A stretch of 64,000 nucleotides of DNA from Pohlia nutans (lineage: Eukaryota > Streptophyta > Bryopsida > Bryales > Mniaceae). The stretch is from NCBI GenBank assembly GCA_022496805.1, contig CM040103.1:2436001-2500000 (forward strand). Reading direction: 5' to 3'. Positions 1 to 11,811 of this stretch are shown here, in pieces. The notes beneath the pieces are model-generated. The model saw only the letters and a list, made by a program, of their open reading frames with translations. It was not told the DNA's origin and did not search any database. How positions within the stretch are numbered: the stretch's first letter is position 1; every line of letters starts with the position of its first letter. A program made the translations under genes and the position numbers.

Positions 1-82
1 TTATGTGTTTATTGTTTTGTGCGGGCCTTGTTACTGATCCATATTTTTATTTAATGAATGCTTGTCACATTTTGCTATGTAG

Positions 83-3000
83 AATGGAGGAGTGGAAGCT
101 TATCACTCGCGCTACGCAAGAAGCTAACCTTCGAAGCAGTTTGGTAGGTACCTAGTATTAACTTGATTTCTAATAAAGTCTTCAAATGGTCTGTAAAATA
201 ATTGATCTGTTCAAGAGCATTTTTTCTTTGGAAAGTGATGACGTTTTTCAAAAAGATCCTTACAAAATTTACAATGAATCAGGTACAAGCATTTCGTGGT
301 GTCGGCCCTGGATTGGCGATGGAACTGATCTCTCGCTGTGGTTTAAGCCCTACGATGGTACTTCCTGAACATTTGTAGTTGTTTTAAAGTGTTTAGTTAT
401 CAGTCAAATCCTCTTCCCTTTTGGACTCAGATGCCCGTTTTCACTTGTGCTATCCTTCTTGAAGTGAGATTTTTATGCATTGTTGGCAGGATGTGGCAGA
501 AATGACAGACGAGGAATGGCGTTCCTTGCACAATGTGTGGCTTGATTGGCTTGGAATTTTAAAAGAGTCGACTTTCAAGCCGGGCCTTGTTAGGTTTCTT
601 CCTTTTCTCGTTTATTTCCTGACTTGAGGTGTCCTATTCCTTTGTGTGCTCTGAATAATGACAACCTTCCTGAAACGTGGGTTAGGTTCTATCATTGCTT
701 TGATGTATGGGTTACTGGTCGTGAGCAGGAAGTTCTGCACTTGTGTATAATTCGACTATGTGTGATTTTTAATCCCTAAAGGACCAAGGATTCATGGTTT
801 TAAAATGACAAATTCAATTGATCATAATGTGAAAAATGTAATTTTAATGGGACCAAATCTTATATCACCTAAATCAATGAAGAACATTGCTTGTGTTGGT
901 CTAAAAGCAAATAAATTTGAACTAAACGAAGTTCACATAAGACCTACTCAGAAATGCTACCAAAAATATGAGGGCTTCTTGGTCCTTTAGGGTTTAAGTA
1001 TTTTGTGTTAGTATTGTCGTGAATTTCATGTGCTACTTTTGCTGTGTCTATGAATTAGTCTCTCTAATTGAAGATTGCTTTCATAAATCCTTGTTTTGAA
1101 ATTGATGAGCAAACTGACCCGTGAGGATTTATGTAGGGCTACGGGGTCATACAGCGTGTTGGGCGGGGACAGCCCGTACATTCTTTCCACTGAGCAAGTG
1201 TCTGAGGTTGGCGCAGCTAATGTAACTGCTATGCTAGATGACTACTACACGAGTGTTTATGAAATGGAAAAGTTCCAGCAGGTGCGCATAAAACACAAAA
1301 TGCTGCTCAATTTTACGCTGATATTTTATCTGAGTTTGTCTCATCACTGTCGAGGTAATTCATATATCAAAACACTTGCTTGAATCTGTTCTCATTCTCT
1401 TCTCAAGTTCATCTTCCTTAAAGCCCATTCTCCTCTCAAAATTTATTTTCATTTTCGAACTTGAAAGAAGGAATGTGCCTGTATGGACGATCCATGTTGT
1501 GGTGATATCCTCGTAATAATGTTTTTTCATGTGCTGATTTGGGAAGGAATGTGGTTGGTTCCTTTGAAACATGTAGTTACGGCAGCAGCTGGTTGCAAAA
1601 GTCAGTGCGGCCACTAAGAAAGCTCAGTCCAAGGTATTGCACATTGCACTGTAGAACGGTAAAAATTTTGATTTTTTTTTTCTCAAAATTAAATTCATTA
1701 AAAAAAAATTAAGTGAAAAGTTCTTTGAAACCCATGACTAATATATAGGTTCACCTATAACCGACAACAATGTGCTCAATTCCCGAACTTAAAGCTGTGC
1801 CATGTGGTGGCTCCTGATTGGCCAACACTGTGTTGTGGCTTTTGGGTAGCAATGTGTTGACTTTTGGGTCCATGAAACGTAACTTCTAGGAGGTCTACAG
1901 ATTAGTTATGGGGTACATATCGGCTATGGGTATCTCTACTTTAACACCCAAACATACCCCTTTTATTGTGTTCACTGGTTATTAATATCGTGTCTCCAGT
2001 ATTAGGTTAAGCTCCTTGTTTGATGGAACGACAGTCGTGGCAAATTTGTGTAGGTTAACCTTTTTGAGGACCAGATTAAAGCGTCCATGGGATACGGTAC
2101 GATTGCAAAAATGGCAGACCTTCTGATGGCCAACTTGCATGTTTGCGAATCTGGTGCCTCATCAGTTACTGTGAGTGTTCTTTTCAATAAGCATTTTTAC
2201 CGTTCTCTGTCAATCATACCATTCCGCATAGGGATCTTCTAATTTCAATTTCTTCATAATCGTTGGATTCAGTACCAATGTGGGATGAATGTAGCATTTA
2301 AAGATGTGGTTCAAGTCTGACGATATCACACTTTAGCTACCTGATTTTGAAACAGAAGAGCCTACCACAATTGCGCTAGATCCACGTCAAACTGCTCTCA
2401 TTACTGCTCAGAAGCTTTATAAGCGCAGGTAATTTCTTGCTTTCATTTCATGTGAACAACATATGCAAATGTCTTTTCTTGTAGTCCACATTCGACATGT
2501 TTTCTTTCTTCCACCTACCTCTACTGTTGTTGTCATGTGACAAACTTGATTGGACTTATGCTGTGTTTCTCATGCTGTATGACTTGGCGTTCTTAAATTG
2601 ATACGACAGTCAGAAACTAAGGAAATCTGAGAAAGCCGTGGCACCCTTGCTGGCAGAAGCCTGGAACGAGCTCTCATATTTATCTCAGGTATAGTCATGT
2701 ACGATATCTTGGTATTTGCTAGATCTACGGTATATGCAGACGATTTATGAAAGATAAGTGGGGTTAATGCTTTCGTTCACAGTGTTGTATGTCAAATTTA
2801 ATTGTCTGTTTTGCCAATAGAATTACTGAAACTCTGCTTATTAACGCCAATGGTGAACGTCAATTCTGGTGGTGGGTTAGGTAGAAATTTCGTTACAGCA
2901 GCTGGAGAAGTATACATGCACTACTGACTTACGCAGCCTTGAAGAGGTATATCTTGCTTGATTTGTATGGCTTTCCTAGCTCTTGACTGAACTCCTGCAC

Positions 3001-6000
3001 TCTTTCCGTGATGTGGTTGACTACAGTAGTTTGTGTTGATGTTAACCCCAAGAAGCCCAAATTGAATCTCATGTTTTTTTAGCAGTTTTGAGTAGGTCCT
3101 ATGTGGACTTCTTTTTGTTCAAATTTATTTAATTTTTGACCAACACATGCAATGTTCTTCACTGATACTGGTGATATAAAATTGGGTCTCGTCTAAATTA
3201 TATTTTTCACTATATGATCAATTGAATTTCACCTTTTAAGACCATGAATCCTTGGTCCTTTCGGGGTTAAAGGCACATGTGGCTTACCTTAATTACTGTG
3301 ATGTCCAGGTGCGAGATGAGCTGGTTGAAGGAGCTTACTTAAAACCCATTGTAGCAGGTATTGTTAAGGAAGACTTTCTCGTCGGCTCTAAACTGCTCTT
3401 GTGATCCAGGTCTGACTTTTTCTTGGAGCTTTCTTCCTAGGATGTGAAATACAATTTGACACATGCAGGGCTGTTGTAGGTACTCCTCCACCTTCAAGCA
3501 AGCGTAAAAAGAAATCATCTCCCCTTGGCAATCTCACTGCCAACATGCGTCGTTTTACCTCACCTTCAGGTCAGTTTTGGATTGCTCGATGAGGATGCTG
3601 TAAAAACTTGAGTTTCCCCTTGAACCCCTAAAGGACCAAGAAGTCGAAATTGGGCTCCATGTTTTTTTCACAGTTTTGAGTAGGTCCTATTGGACTTCCT
3701 CTCTTTCAATTTTTTAAATTTTTTTATCAACACATGCAATGATCTTCACTAGTTCTGGTGATATGAAATTTGGTCCCATCTAAATTATATTTTTCGCAAT
3801 ATGATCAATTGAATTTGTCATTTAAAACTGTGAGTCCTTGGTCCTTTAGGGATTAATTCTCTGAATAACGTAAAAACCTTATTATGCCCTTTGTGTTGAG
3901 TGCATTGCAAACTATTTTAAAGAGTTAGCTCTCGCGACACTAGGTACTGTAGATGTACAGTCAGGTAGGAATTGCTTACGAATTCCTACTGCAGGGAATT
4001 TTTTTTGAAACTTTGAACAATGCGTGTGTACTCAAAAATGATCCGATTTGGAAACCACGAAGTGCGTTGGAATCACATCGGCGTGTACTACAATATCATT
4101 ACAAATTTACACATGTATTAGTGAAAGTTATACAACAAGTTAAAAATAATATATACACTATCTACCATTGAGTGCTCTCACCGTTTGCTTAGTTACAGTG
4201 TCCATTGTAGCAAGAAAAATTGAAATGAGTGTTTGAAGTTGTTTTTGAGATACATGAACTCATACTTCTCGGATGATTTGTATCATTTCATTTTTTCCTT
4301 TATAGGAATTGCTTACGGATTTTTCAATCACTTTCACTAGAAAGTTCAACGATCTTTAGGAAGCTCTAGCATGCTCAAAAATGAACCAATTTTGAAACCG
4401 CAAATTGCATTGGAAGCGCAATGAAGTGTGCTTCAACTTCATGATAAGTGAAAAAAGAATAATCTCAAGTCATACAAAAATTTAGATTTCTTTTATACAC
4501 TATCTATCATTTTATAGTGAACCTTTGAGAGATAGTCAAAGATTTTTTGAATTTAAGTAAGAAACTGTACAAGTAGTTCAAGCGGTGTGGGATCGAGTAT
4601 CTCTTAAGCAATTGTGAAGGTTCATTTCTAATATGTACCATTAAATACAAGTTGTAATTTTCACAAATGGTGGCAGCACTAAATGGTAAGTAGCATACAG
4701 AAAACATCATAACAATTGTATGATTTTGAATTACATATGTGTATTTGTATTGGTGATAAAGTAGACTTTAGTGTGATTCCAATGCAATTTGAAATTCCAA
4801 AATCCATTCATTTTTGAGCAAGTTCTTGCATTCCCAAGTTTGGCAGTTTTTTCAACACACTGCCTGTCAACCAAAATTCGTAAGCAATTCCTACCTGACT
4901 GTACATCTCTGAAAGCTGAAGAAATGGGATTCTGTGATATAGTGTATTAATTGGAATATCACCTAGTATTCTCGTCTCTGAAGAAACCTTCTTTCAATAA
5001 TGAAGTGGATTCCTCAAGTTTAATCCCTAAAGGACCAAGAAGCCCAAATTGGTCCTCGTGTTTTTTATGAGAGTTTTGAATAGGTCCTATGTAGCCCAAA
5101 TTGGTCCTCATGTTTTTTATGACAGTTTTGAATAGGTCCTATGTAGACTTCTTTTATTCAAATTTATTTGTCTTTTGATCAACACATGCAATGTTCTTCA
5201 CTGATTCCAGTGATATAATATCTGGTCCTAACTGAATCATATTTTTCACAATATGACCGATTGAATTTGTCATTTAAGAACTATGAATCCTTGGTCATTT
5301 AAGGGTTAACGGCCCTGTGTCTGCTCGCAGGCTATGAGGTTCTCGTGGGTCGTAACAATCGACAAAATGACATACTAACCAATCGTGTGGCTACGGATTA
5401 TGATTTGTGGTTTCACGCTCGAAACATTCCTGGAAGCCATGTATATTTTCTTCCTCTTTTCATATGATTGTCTATTGTAATTTCACTTCCTTTTTGCCAA
5501 ATAATAAATGTGATAAGAATGACTGGTTCTCTTCGATCTGCAACTTTCTTTTATCGTATTCTGAAAGGTATATTTTAATTTAATAAAAAGGGAGATTAGG
5601 GTGATTCCTGGTTCTCATTCTCTTTTCATTGGCAGACGATATTGCGGGTGCCACCTGGACAGAATGCAACAGACGAGGATCTGCAATTTTCAGCTGACCT
5701 GGCAGCCTACTTCTCCAAGGTACACTAATTTGCTTCCAAGTTTCATTGTCCAAGAGTCCGTTTCCCTATTGATCTAGTCACTACACTAAAATTGTGATTT
5801 TGTGTCTGGGACTCTATTTCTCAACACATACACTATTTGGCTTCTTTGGAGATTTAGCGTCCCTGTTGAAAACTTTTTACTGTAAAGTTTAAATGATAAA
5901 AAATTCAAGTAAATCTAGTGTTCCAATGACGAACGGCAACTTTATAATAAACATGGCATGCCAGCTCATGTCACTCTCATCACGTGGAAGGAGCATGGCA

Positions 6001-6425
6001 CTTTTAAGGGAAGTGGGAATGACAAGTGGCAAACTCCTATGTACTGTAGGGACACTATTTTTCCTTGCCTTTGAACAAACTGTGGTAAAAGACATCAATT
6101 CTCATTAAACACTAAATGACAATTTTAGTGAAGCACACTAACCTATGTCGGATGCAGTCACGCCTTGTTTTAGGTATTTTCTGCAGAATTTTGTCATCAA
6201 TTCATGAAGTTCATAATTCCTGCAAAATTCAATACTCAATGTTTTCTGTTTGGTTTCTGGCAGGCACGAGGGAGTGGAAAGGTGCCAGTATCATACACGA
6301 ACCCCAAGTTTCTTCAGAAGGTGAAAGGCGGCAAACTGGGCATGGTGAAAGTGGAGAAGGAGAGTGTCCTGCTCGGCTGGGCTTCGGACCCACCTGAAGT
6401 TCCCCAGTTGATAGCAACTGCTTAG
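83..6425 (+). CDS. NFACT/RqcH (Tae2/FbpA)-family protein, 5'-partial, 14 exons seen
   Basis: The family binds the stalled 60S/50S subunit and acts in ribosome-associated quality control; bacterial RqcH adds alanine tails. Exons joined by eye with matching phases: 83-143, 283-357, 490-593, 1137-1281, 1589-1633, 2054-2170, 2337-2428, 2610-2688, 2881-2946, 3309-3357, 3480-3569, 5331-5440, 5636-5719, 6264-6425, giving 425 residues and a TAG stop. In order, the product has the end of the NFACT-N region, a helix-hairpin-helix-like stretch ([18 protein letters not shown]), a coiled-coil middle ([14 protein letters not shown]), and the NFACT-R/DUF814 RNA-binding domain ([33 protein letters not shown]). 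It ends soon after NFACT-R without the long C-terminal extension of cytosolic NEMF/Tae2. It therefore resembles the bacterial/cyanobacterial type, and an organelle location is inferred. The first ~200 residues and any transit peptide lie before the window. The family call is firm; each splice site is a prediction. Confidence 0.9.
769..997. mobile_element. TTAA MITE, family 1, in NFACT intron 3
   Basis: A 229-bp element lies between TTAA 769-772 and TTAA 994-997. Its ends are inverted: CCCTAAAGGACCAAG on the left and CTTGGTCCTTTAGGG on the right. It encodes no transposase. TTAA target duplication plus CCC...GGG termini is the piggyBac signature. The same interior (GACAAATTCAATTGATCAT) recurs in six other copies in this window. 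Confidence 0.8.
3042..3270. mobile_element. TTAA MITE, family 1, in NFACT intron 9
   Basis: A family-1 copy inverted relative to the one at 769, between TTAA 3042-3045 and TTAA 3267-3270. The left end has lost part of the terminal repeat (CCCCAAGAAGCCC instead of CCCCTAAAGGACCAAG). The right end reads CTTGGTCCTTTCGGGG. Confidence 0.75.
3620..3856. mobile_element. TTAA MITE, family 1, in NFACT intron 11
   Basis: This copy has CCCCTAAAGGACCAAG on the left and CTTGGTCCTTTAGGG on the right. The right flank is TTAA (3853-3856). The left flank reads TTGAA, apparently a decayed TTAA. Confidence 0.75.
3958..4901. mobile_element. Tc1/mariner-like MITE, 944 bp, in NFACT intron 11
   Basis: The ends are perfect inverted repeats beginning CAGTCAGGTAGGAATTGC and continuing to about 27 bp. 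Each is bordered by TA (3956-3957 and 4902-4903), the Tc1/mariner target duplication. A terminal-like sequence (TAGGAATTGCTTACGGATT) also occurs internally near 4303, suggesting an internal rearrangement or nested partial copy. No transposase-like reading frame is present. Confidence 0.75.
5021..5309. mobile_element. TTAA MITE, family 1, with internal duplication, in NFACT intron 11
   Basis: Lies between TTAA 5021-5024 and TTAA 5306-5309. Termini are CCCTAAAGGACCAAG and CTTGGTCATTTAAGGG. It is longer than its relatives because a ~55-bp segment starting AGCCCAAATTGGTCCTC is tandemly duplicated (about 5042-5145). Confidence 0.78.
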
Positions 6426-7036
6426 TAGTTTGTAATTACTAGCAACAGTGAAACCAAAGCAGGAAACGTCAGAATAGCGAGAGATTTGTATCATCTCTAT
6501 CCCAGCCACATGTGATTTCCTGAAGACTGAGGTGAAGGTGGTTTGAAGGGAAGAAGCAGAGAGTTTTCTTCATGCAATTTTGAATTGGAAATATGGTAAC
6601 ATTAACCAACCCTGCCAACTTTCAACTGCGTAATATTCCCTGTTTGTCACATACATCCCCTAAATCTTGGTTGAGCACTTGAGCTGCTTCTCAATCCTAA
6701 AGGACAAAAGAGCCCAAATTAGGCCTCAGCATGTTCCTTTAAGCAGTTTTGAGTAGGTTTTATATAGCCTTCCTTTTGTTCAAATTTATTTTTTCTTTGA
6801 CCACATACAATATTCTTCACTAATTCTAGCGATTTAAATTTTAGTCCCGTCTGAAATGTACTTTTCATGATATAATCAATTGAATTTGTCATTTTAAAAC
6901 CACAAATATTTGGGTTAATAGAGATACCTAGAAAGAGATACCTAGAATTTTGATTTAATATAGTCTTATTCGGTCTCTCCAAATAGTTAAAAGGTATGGA
7001 AGAGGTTGGTGGTCTACAATTATTAAGGTAGGATGT
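6426..7036. other. NFACT 3' flank; only a decayed MITE seen
   Basis: No gene is recognised. The stretch downstream of the stop should contain the 3' UTR, but no clear polyadenylation signal stands out. A degenerate family-1 TTAA element occupies 6691-6917 (CCTAAAGGACAAAAGAGCCC at the left, TTTGGGTTAA at the right). Confidence 0.5.
6691..6917. mobile_element. TTAA MITE, family 1, degenerate
   Basis: The interior matches other family-1 copies (TTTTGAGTAGGTTTTATATA, then a TCAATTGAATTTGTCATTTT stretch near the right end), but both termini have decayed. Only the right TTAA (6914-6917) survives. Confidence 0.65.
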
Positions 7037-7185
7037 CCTAAAACCACCACCTCCCCTGATTATGACATGTAGAGCTTTCTAGGCGCCACCACAGTTGAGA
7101 CTCAAAACCACCAATTTCACTATTCAAGTAAATCAATGGCATGCCAAGCATTGCAAAGAAATAGTGGTGGTTTTGGGTTAGCTCA
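7037..7185. mobile_element. Short inverted-repeat element with CCAAAACCACCA ends
   Basis: The left end carries CCTAAAACCACCACC and the right end GTGGTGGTTTTGGG. An internal ~95-bp segment (about 7085-7180) recurs inverted at about 61637-61730. No coding capacity. The class is not assigned. Confidence 0.5.
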
Positions 7186-7566
7186 TGAGCGGATTCTAGG
7201 AACAACTAAGTGCCATATGACATCTTTGAAATTCTCCAAGTCTGGAGAGGGGCAAGACGTATAGGGGTTAACGACGGCCAAATACCTCAAACTTTTTTCG
7301 GGCACGTCAAACGCAGTCAACCACACGTATGCATCATGACATAGTGTTGTGATTTCAAGGTGTTGTCACTATACATGCCCTTCATAAAATGATAAGAACA
7401 CAGAGCCCTGCGTGCTTTGCTCCATCACATCTGTGAGCTTTCAAGAACTAGGGCTCAGCAAACCCTAGGTAGGATCAAGCAAAGTGCTTTAAGCAAAAGT
7501 AAAGCATGCAGTCACTAAGTTGTAGATATGTTGACATCGTCAGCTTAAGTCCTATTCTGGTGGACC

Positions 7567-7803
7567 TTAAACCCTAAAGCACCAAGGATTCATGGTTTTA
7601 AAATGACAAGTTCAATTGATCATACTGTGAAAATTATAATTCAGATGAGGCCAAATTTTATATCACTGGAATCAGTGAAGAACGTTACAAGCGTTGATCA
7701 AACAAAAAATTAGATTTGAACAGAAAGAGGATATACTCAAAACTGGAAGGAAAAAAAGGAAACATGAGACCCAATTTGGGCTTCTTGGTCCTTTAGGGGC
7801 TAA
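7567..7803. mobile_element. TTAA MITE, family 1
   Basis: Left flank TTAA 7567-7570, then ACCCTAAAGCACCAAGG. The right end is CTTGGTCCTTTAGGGG followed by CTAA, a one-base-decayed TTAA. Same orientation as the copy at 769. Confidence 0.75.
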
Positions 7804-8209
7804 GTGTGGTTGATAACGATTCTTGAGGTTCAAGATACCGTAGTCAGAAGAGTTCATCACACTCGTGGAAATTTCAAAAGTACCGTAACAGATAGAAAAC
7901 GCACACAACGTATACACGAACTAACGAATATAACTGCAGTAGCTGAAACTGGCAACAAAAGTACAATAATTCGAGACAGACAACACATTCATTTCATCAT
8001 TTTGAGCATCTTCTTGAAAGCTGATGTCCTCTCCTGCTGTCCTTTTCTGCAGTCACACAGACAATCTCGAGAGAATTTTCCTTATTGACGAGGGCAACAC
8101 GTTCTGTCACCATTGCAGCACTACAGAATGGACAGGCCTCTCCTCGGCAAATCTATACTCAAACATAATTGCAATAATTGATTATCTTCAAACTTGATAA
8201 CTCGAATGT

Positions 8210-8438
8210 CCCCTAAACGTCCCATGGAGATAGTATATACAATGTCGTATAATTGGGATTTTCTACCAAGAAGAAACTCTAAATTGAGATCTGAGTAGTT
8301 CGTTAGAACCGCGTTGATCTAAATTTTAACTTCTCTTTTGACCTCAAACCCATTAGAGGTGTGGATTCATTCCAAATACAATCAAAATACAACATATTCT
8401 ATTGGCCGCAAAGGCACGTTCAGACGTTTAGGGGTTAA
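8210..8438. mobile_element. Probable TTAA MITE with CCCCTAAACGTC ends
   Basis: The left end reads CCCCTAAACGTCCC and the right end GACGTTTAGGGG followed by TTAA (8435-8438). The left flank is not TTAA, so either this end or the flank has mutated. The interior does not match family 1. Confidence 0.5.
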
Positions 8439-9380
8439 GCATCCTTATGATTTTAGGTCTAATTGAAATCTCTCTCGAGAATCAAAACATGCAATCAACA
8501 GACAGAAGTACTCAATTAATACACGGAATGTTCCGAACAAAATTACGAAACTCAATTAACCGAAAACTCGAAGAAATCCAACTGATCATGGTTCACGTCC
8601 CGCTTGTACAAAACGCATCATAAATTGAGCTATCATCCAAAACAAGCCATTAATCCCGCTACCTTTCAGAATCCGAGCTTCCCGAGCCCAAGATTCTCAT
8701 AATAACAAAAACAACCGAAATAATGTTTCAGGCGTACGCAACAGTCGATTATCTTCAACCATGAAAACTGAACATTAAGCATCTTTATGATTTTAGGTCT
8801 AGTTGACGTCCCTGCCAAGACTCAAAACCTTCGCAACCTACAGATAGAACTACTCTTCATCTTCAATACATGGAATATTCCTACGAAACTACTAAAATGT
8901 TTTCCAACCGGACTCTCCCCTACCTTCAAAGAAATCCAACTGATCAGCCACATTAATTTTCACCAGAATCTCCTGCTTCTACATTACACAAAAAAGCTAC
9001 TGAAATCGCCAAAGTCCTCTCAAAAAACGCCAAAATCGCCAGTATTCGGATGAAAGTGCCTTATAATATATAATTTTATAGATGTTCATATATATATATA
9101 TATGTATATATCCAATTTTTCCCTACCTGGCTACATTCCAGGGTGCATGTCGCTCTACCAACGGAAAAAAGAAAATTAGCTGAAACCGATCATGCCTCTA
9201 CGAAACGCATTGATTCAGAAACAGACGTCAAGCTGGCTATAATCCAAAACGGGCCATAAATCCAGCCACTGTTCAGGACTCGAAAGTATTCAGCAAGAGG
9301 GCCAAGATTCTGACTGACGATGAGAATAAAAAAAAAACAAAATGACGTTTCTGGCAATGAAATGAGTTGGACATTCCAAA
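8438..9380. repeat. Imperfect tandem repeat, ~339-bp unit
   Basis: The phrase AAGCATCYTTATGATTTTAGG starts at 8438 and again at 8777, and the following ~120 bases stay similar. A third partial unit (about 9170-9370: GATCATG..., AAACGCAT..., CCAAGATTCT..., AAACAAAATGACGTTTC) matches the second half of unit 1 (8583-8740). No protein is recognised in it. Confidence 0.5.
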
Positions 9381-9816
9381 AAGAGAAAGGGGAGGAATAT
9401 TCACCGTCTATTCGGATCACAGATGATAGATCGCAGTTGATGACAGGCGCAACGGGCCAGAGTGTCGATCGAATCGCCCATGCCTTTGCCCTAACTTAAT
9501 CTGATCCGGCGGCAATTGATTTCTGTTGCATTTCAAAGCCCTGGTGAGTTGGAGACGACGACGGATTTGCCGATTTGAGAAATGGCGGGGTGACGGTGGA
9601 AGTGAGATCCTATGGCCTAGAATGGATTGGAAATCTGATCCAACGGTGGAACGTCCTTTCCATGACAGTTTTAGTGAGTGGATTCATTGTCTCTGTTCCA
9701 CTAGGGTAGAGACCACGGAAACTAAAAACGCTTCGTTTTCAAGGAGTTAGACGCACCCATACTCGTCAAGAGTTTGACACACACAATAAGTGGATGAAAA
9801 ATGCTAAAGGCCCTTC
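9381..9816. other. Intergenic, nothing recognised
   Basis: More GC-rich than its surroundings, with a short open frame on the + strand (9526-9750) that has no family resemblance. It could be promoter or 5'-UTR remains of a gene no longer present, but nothing shows this. Confidence 0.4.
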
Positions 9817-10025
9817 AAAAATGCCTCTCAGCCCTCAACTTTGGCATGTTAAGAAATGGCCCTCCAAGTTTAAGTTTAGTTGATAGAATCTGACATTCTA
9901 CTTGTGATTGGTGCATTGACTATTTGATGTGCACTTTTGGTGCTTGAGGGGCGTTCAAGGGCGGGGGAATGTCATTTCAAGGGCTCCACAAATATAGATG
10001 AATAATTTCAGCATGTCACCTTTAG
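9817..10025. mobile_element. MITE-like repeat, family D
   Basis: About 200 bp (GCTAAAGGCCCTTCAAAAATGC to the region near GGCTCCAC). It matches 47095-47290 in inverted orientation and the interrupted copy at 45652-46385. Shared internal phrases include ATTGACTATTTGATGTGCAC. No coding capacity. Confidence 0.55.
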
Positions 10026-10048
10026 CGAGTATGGGTGCAGATGCCCTT

Positions 10049-10239
10049 ACATGGCTGAATAGATAGATAAATAGAAACTTTGGTCCTCTTTTGAGGCGGC
10101 GTGAATAAAGTGTTCATTCATAATGTCAATGACCTAGTGCCTAGCAGCCAGAGGGTCATTAGAACAAAACTACTCTTCCCTCCCATGATTGAACACTATA
10201 GTAACTCAATAAAAGTAACAATGCACTAACATGGCTGAA
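10049..10239 (-). mobile_element. 5'-truncated LINE tail with 11-bp target duplication
   Basis: The 169-bp insert (10060-10228) is the reverse complement of the last ~170 bases of the LINE at 13038-22765, including its TCTATCTATC-type 3' tail (here GATAGATAAATAGAAAC). It is bordered by direct repeats ACATGGCTGAA at 10049-10059 and 10229-10239, as expected of target-primed reverse transcription. Confidence 0.8.
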
Positions 10240-11811
10240 GGATATAAACAAGCCGTAAAAATAAATTTAGAATGAATACTAAGGCAAAGACTATGTGATT
10301 AGCCGCTTGTTAGTATGCCAAAATCACCATATATTGTGGTTGGGTGAATGGTGTGGGTACATTCATTCATTTGGACTAATTCTCATTTTATTTTAACAAA
10401 TTTCATCCAATTTGAATGGATTTCCCACAATATTTTGAAAAAATAATTATTGATAAAGCCTCTTGTAAATACCATGGGCCATAGTACATGGTGATTTTTG
10501 TGTAATTCATGGAGACCCCAGCTCTAAACCCGTCCTCCTTTTCCCATCCATAGTTCACATGAACAATTTTAGATGTGTAGTTCCACATTCTAAAATTGCA
10601 TCCTCAGTTTTACATCCAGTTGTATATAATAATTTACAATCTTACTTAACGCGTTTTTCTTTTTAAATTAGTTTTCAGCGATAATTTTTTGTTGTTTTTA
10701 ATTCAATTTTTCATATATTAATATATTACTATTGTAAATATAAGTTTGAAGTTTATAGAATAATTTTTTGAGTCATCAACTCGATTGTCGAATGAACGAT
10801 TTATTGATATATAAGTCGTATAAAAACTCTACTATCAAAGCCATAGCTATAATCAAATTTCTAAGGATAAACATTTTGAAATGATAAATTTATTGAATTA
10901 TAGATATCATTTCTCAATATAAAAATAGAAGTATTTAAACATATAATTTTGTAACTTGTGAGTTTTAAATATGATACATTTTAGTATTAAAATATGTTTA
11001 TGATACATATAAGGACAAAGCCTCATGATTCTATTGTTCTTGTTTCCACTCTCCCGTTTGTGAGTACAATTTTCCATGCTAGATCCAAACCTTCCTGTTG
11101 GGGCCCTCCCACGCCTTTCCATGAGACCATGAACTTGTAACTTGAACGTCCCACTATAGTTAATATCTTCTACTCTTGCAAACCAAAAATATGTTTACAA
11201 TACATATGGAGACAAGTCAGTTAACCAAAATCAAAACCTTAGTCATGACCTCCAAAATTCATGGACATGGAAATCTATGTTGTCAATGAAAACTCATTCT
11301 TGAAAACTCAACATTTCCTTGGACTTCAAGGCCTGCGTAATCAAAAAATGGCCAAAATTTGTGATGAGTGGGATTTGTAGAGGGTCAATGCCAAGGTGGA
11401 AGGGCAAGTTTGTTGAGGCAGAAATAGTGCATGTCGTCAGCTAGCTGTTGTGGGCCAGCAGTGGGCGGTCAACGCAGAACAAAGTTTGCAGTGTCCATAA
11501 CCTTGAAACCCCCACCACCTCCCGCCACTGATGTTCCTACCCCAGCCGACAGGTCTTACAAACAAATTCCACGTCTTTTTCTAATTGGAGGACAATAGGA
11601 GATGTAAGGTTTTGATGGGTTAGTAGTCCCTTCTAAAAGCCACTTAGAACTTAGAACTACCACATCACTTGGAACTACCAGGCAGATTTAGAACCTATAA
11701 GTGCAAGTACTCCCGTATTTACAAACCCATTATGCCAAAAAAATAATTTTTTCTTTGTAGGTATTTATTTTATTTCCCATCCAATTGAAATTGTAAAATA
11801 ACTTAAGCATT
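10240..11811. other. AT-rich intergenic DNA, no gene recognised
   Basis: No long reading frame or transposon end is recognised. The segment 11640-11811 (AGATTTAGAACCTATAAGTG onward) resembles 28360-28518. Both of these repeat copies are followed directly by a TTAA MITE. Confidence 0.5.

Noticed and set aside
773..990. CCCTAAA/TTTAGGG motifs suggesting interstitial telomere repeats
   Set aside because: Each occurs singly at MITE ends, not in tandem, and is explained by the terminal inverted repeat.
805..990. Small ORFs inside family-1 MITEs (also 7672-7917, 6719-6982, 23029-23274)
   Set aside because: They are frames across non-coding element interiors and are not conserved as protein between copies.
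1282..1365. Open continuation after NFACT exon 4 ([18 protein letters not shown])
   Set aside because: Joining 1281 to 1589 keeps phase and gives the expected [20 protein letters not shown] helix; the intron text has no counterpart in the family.
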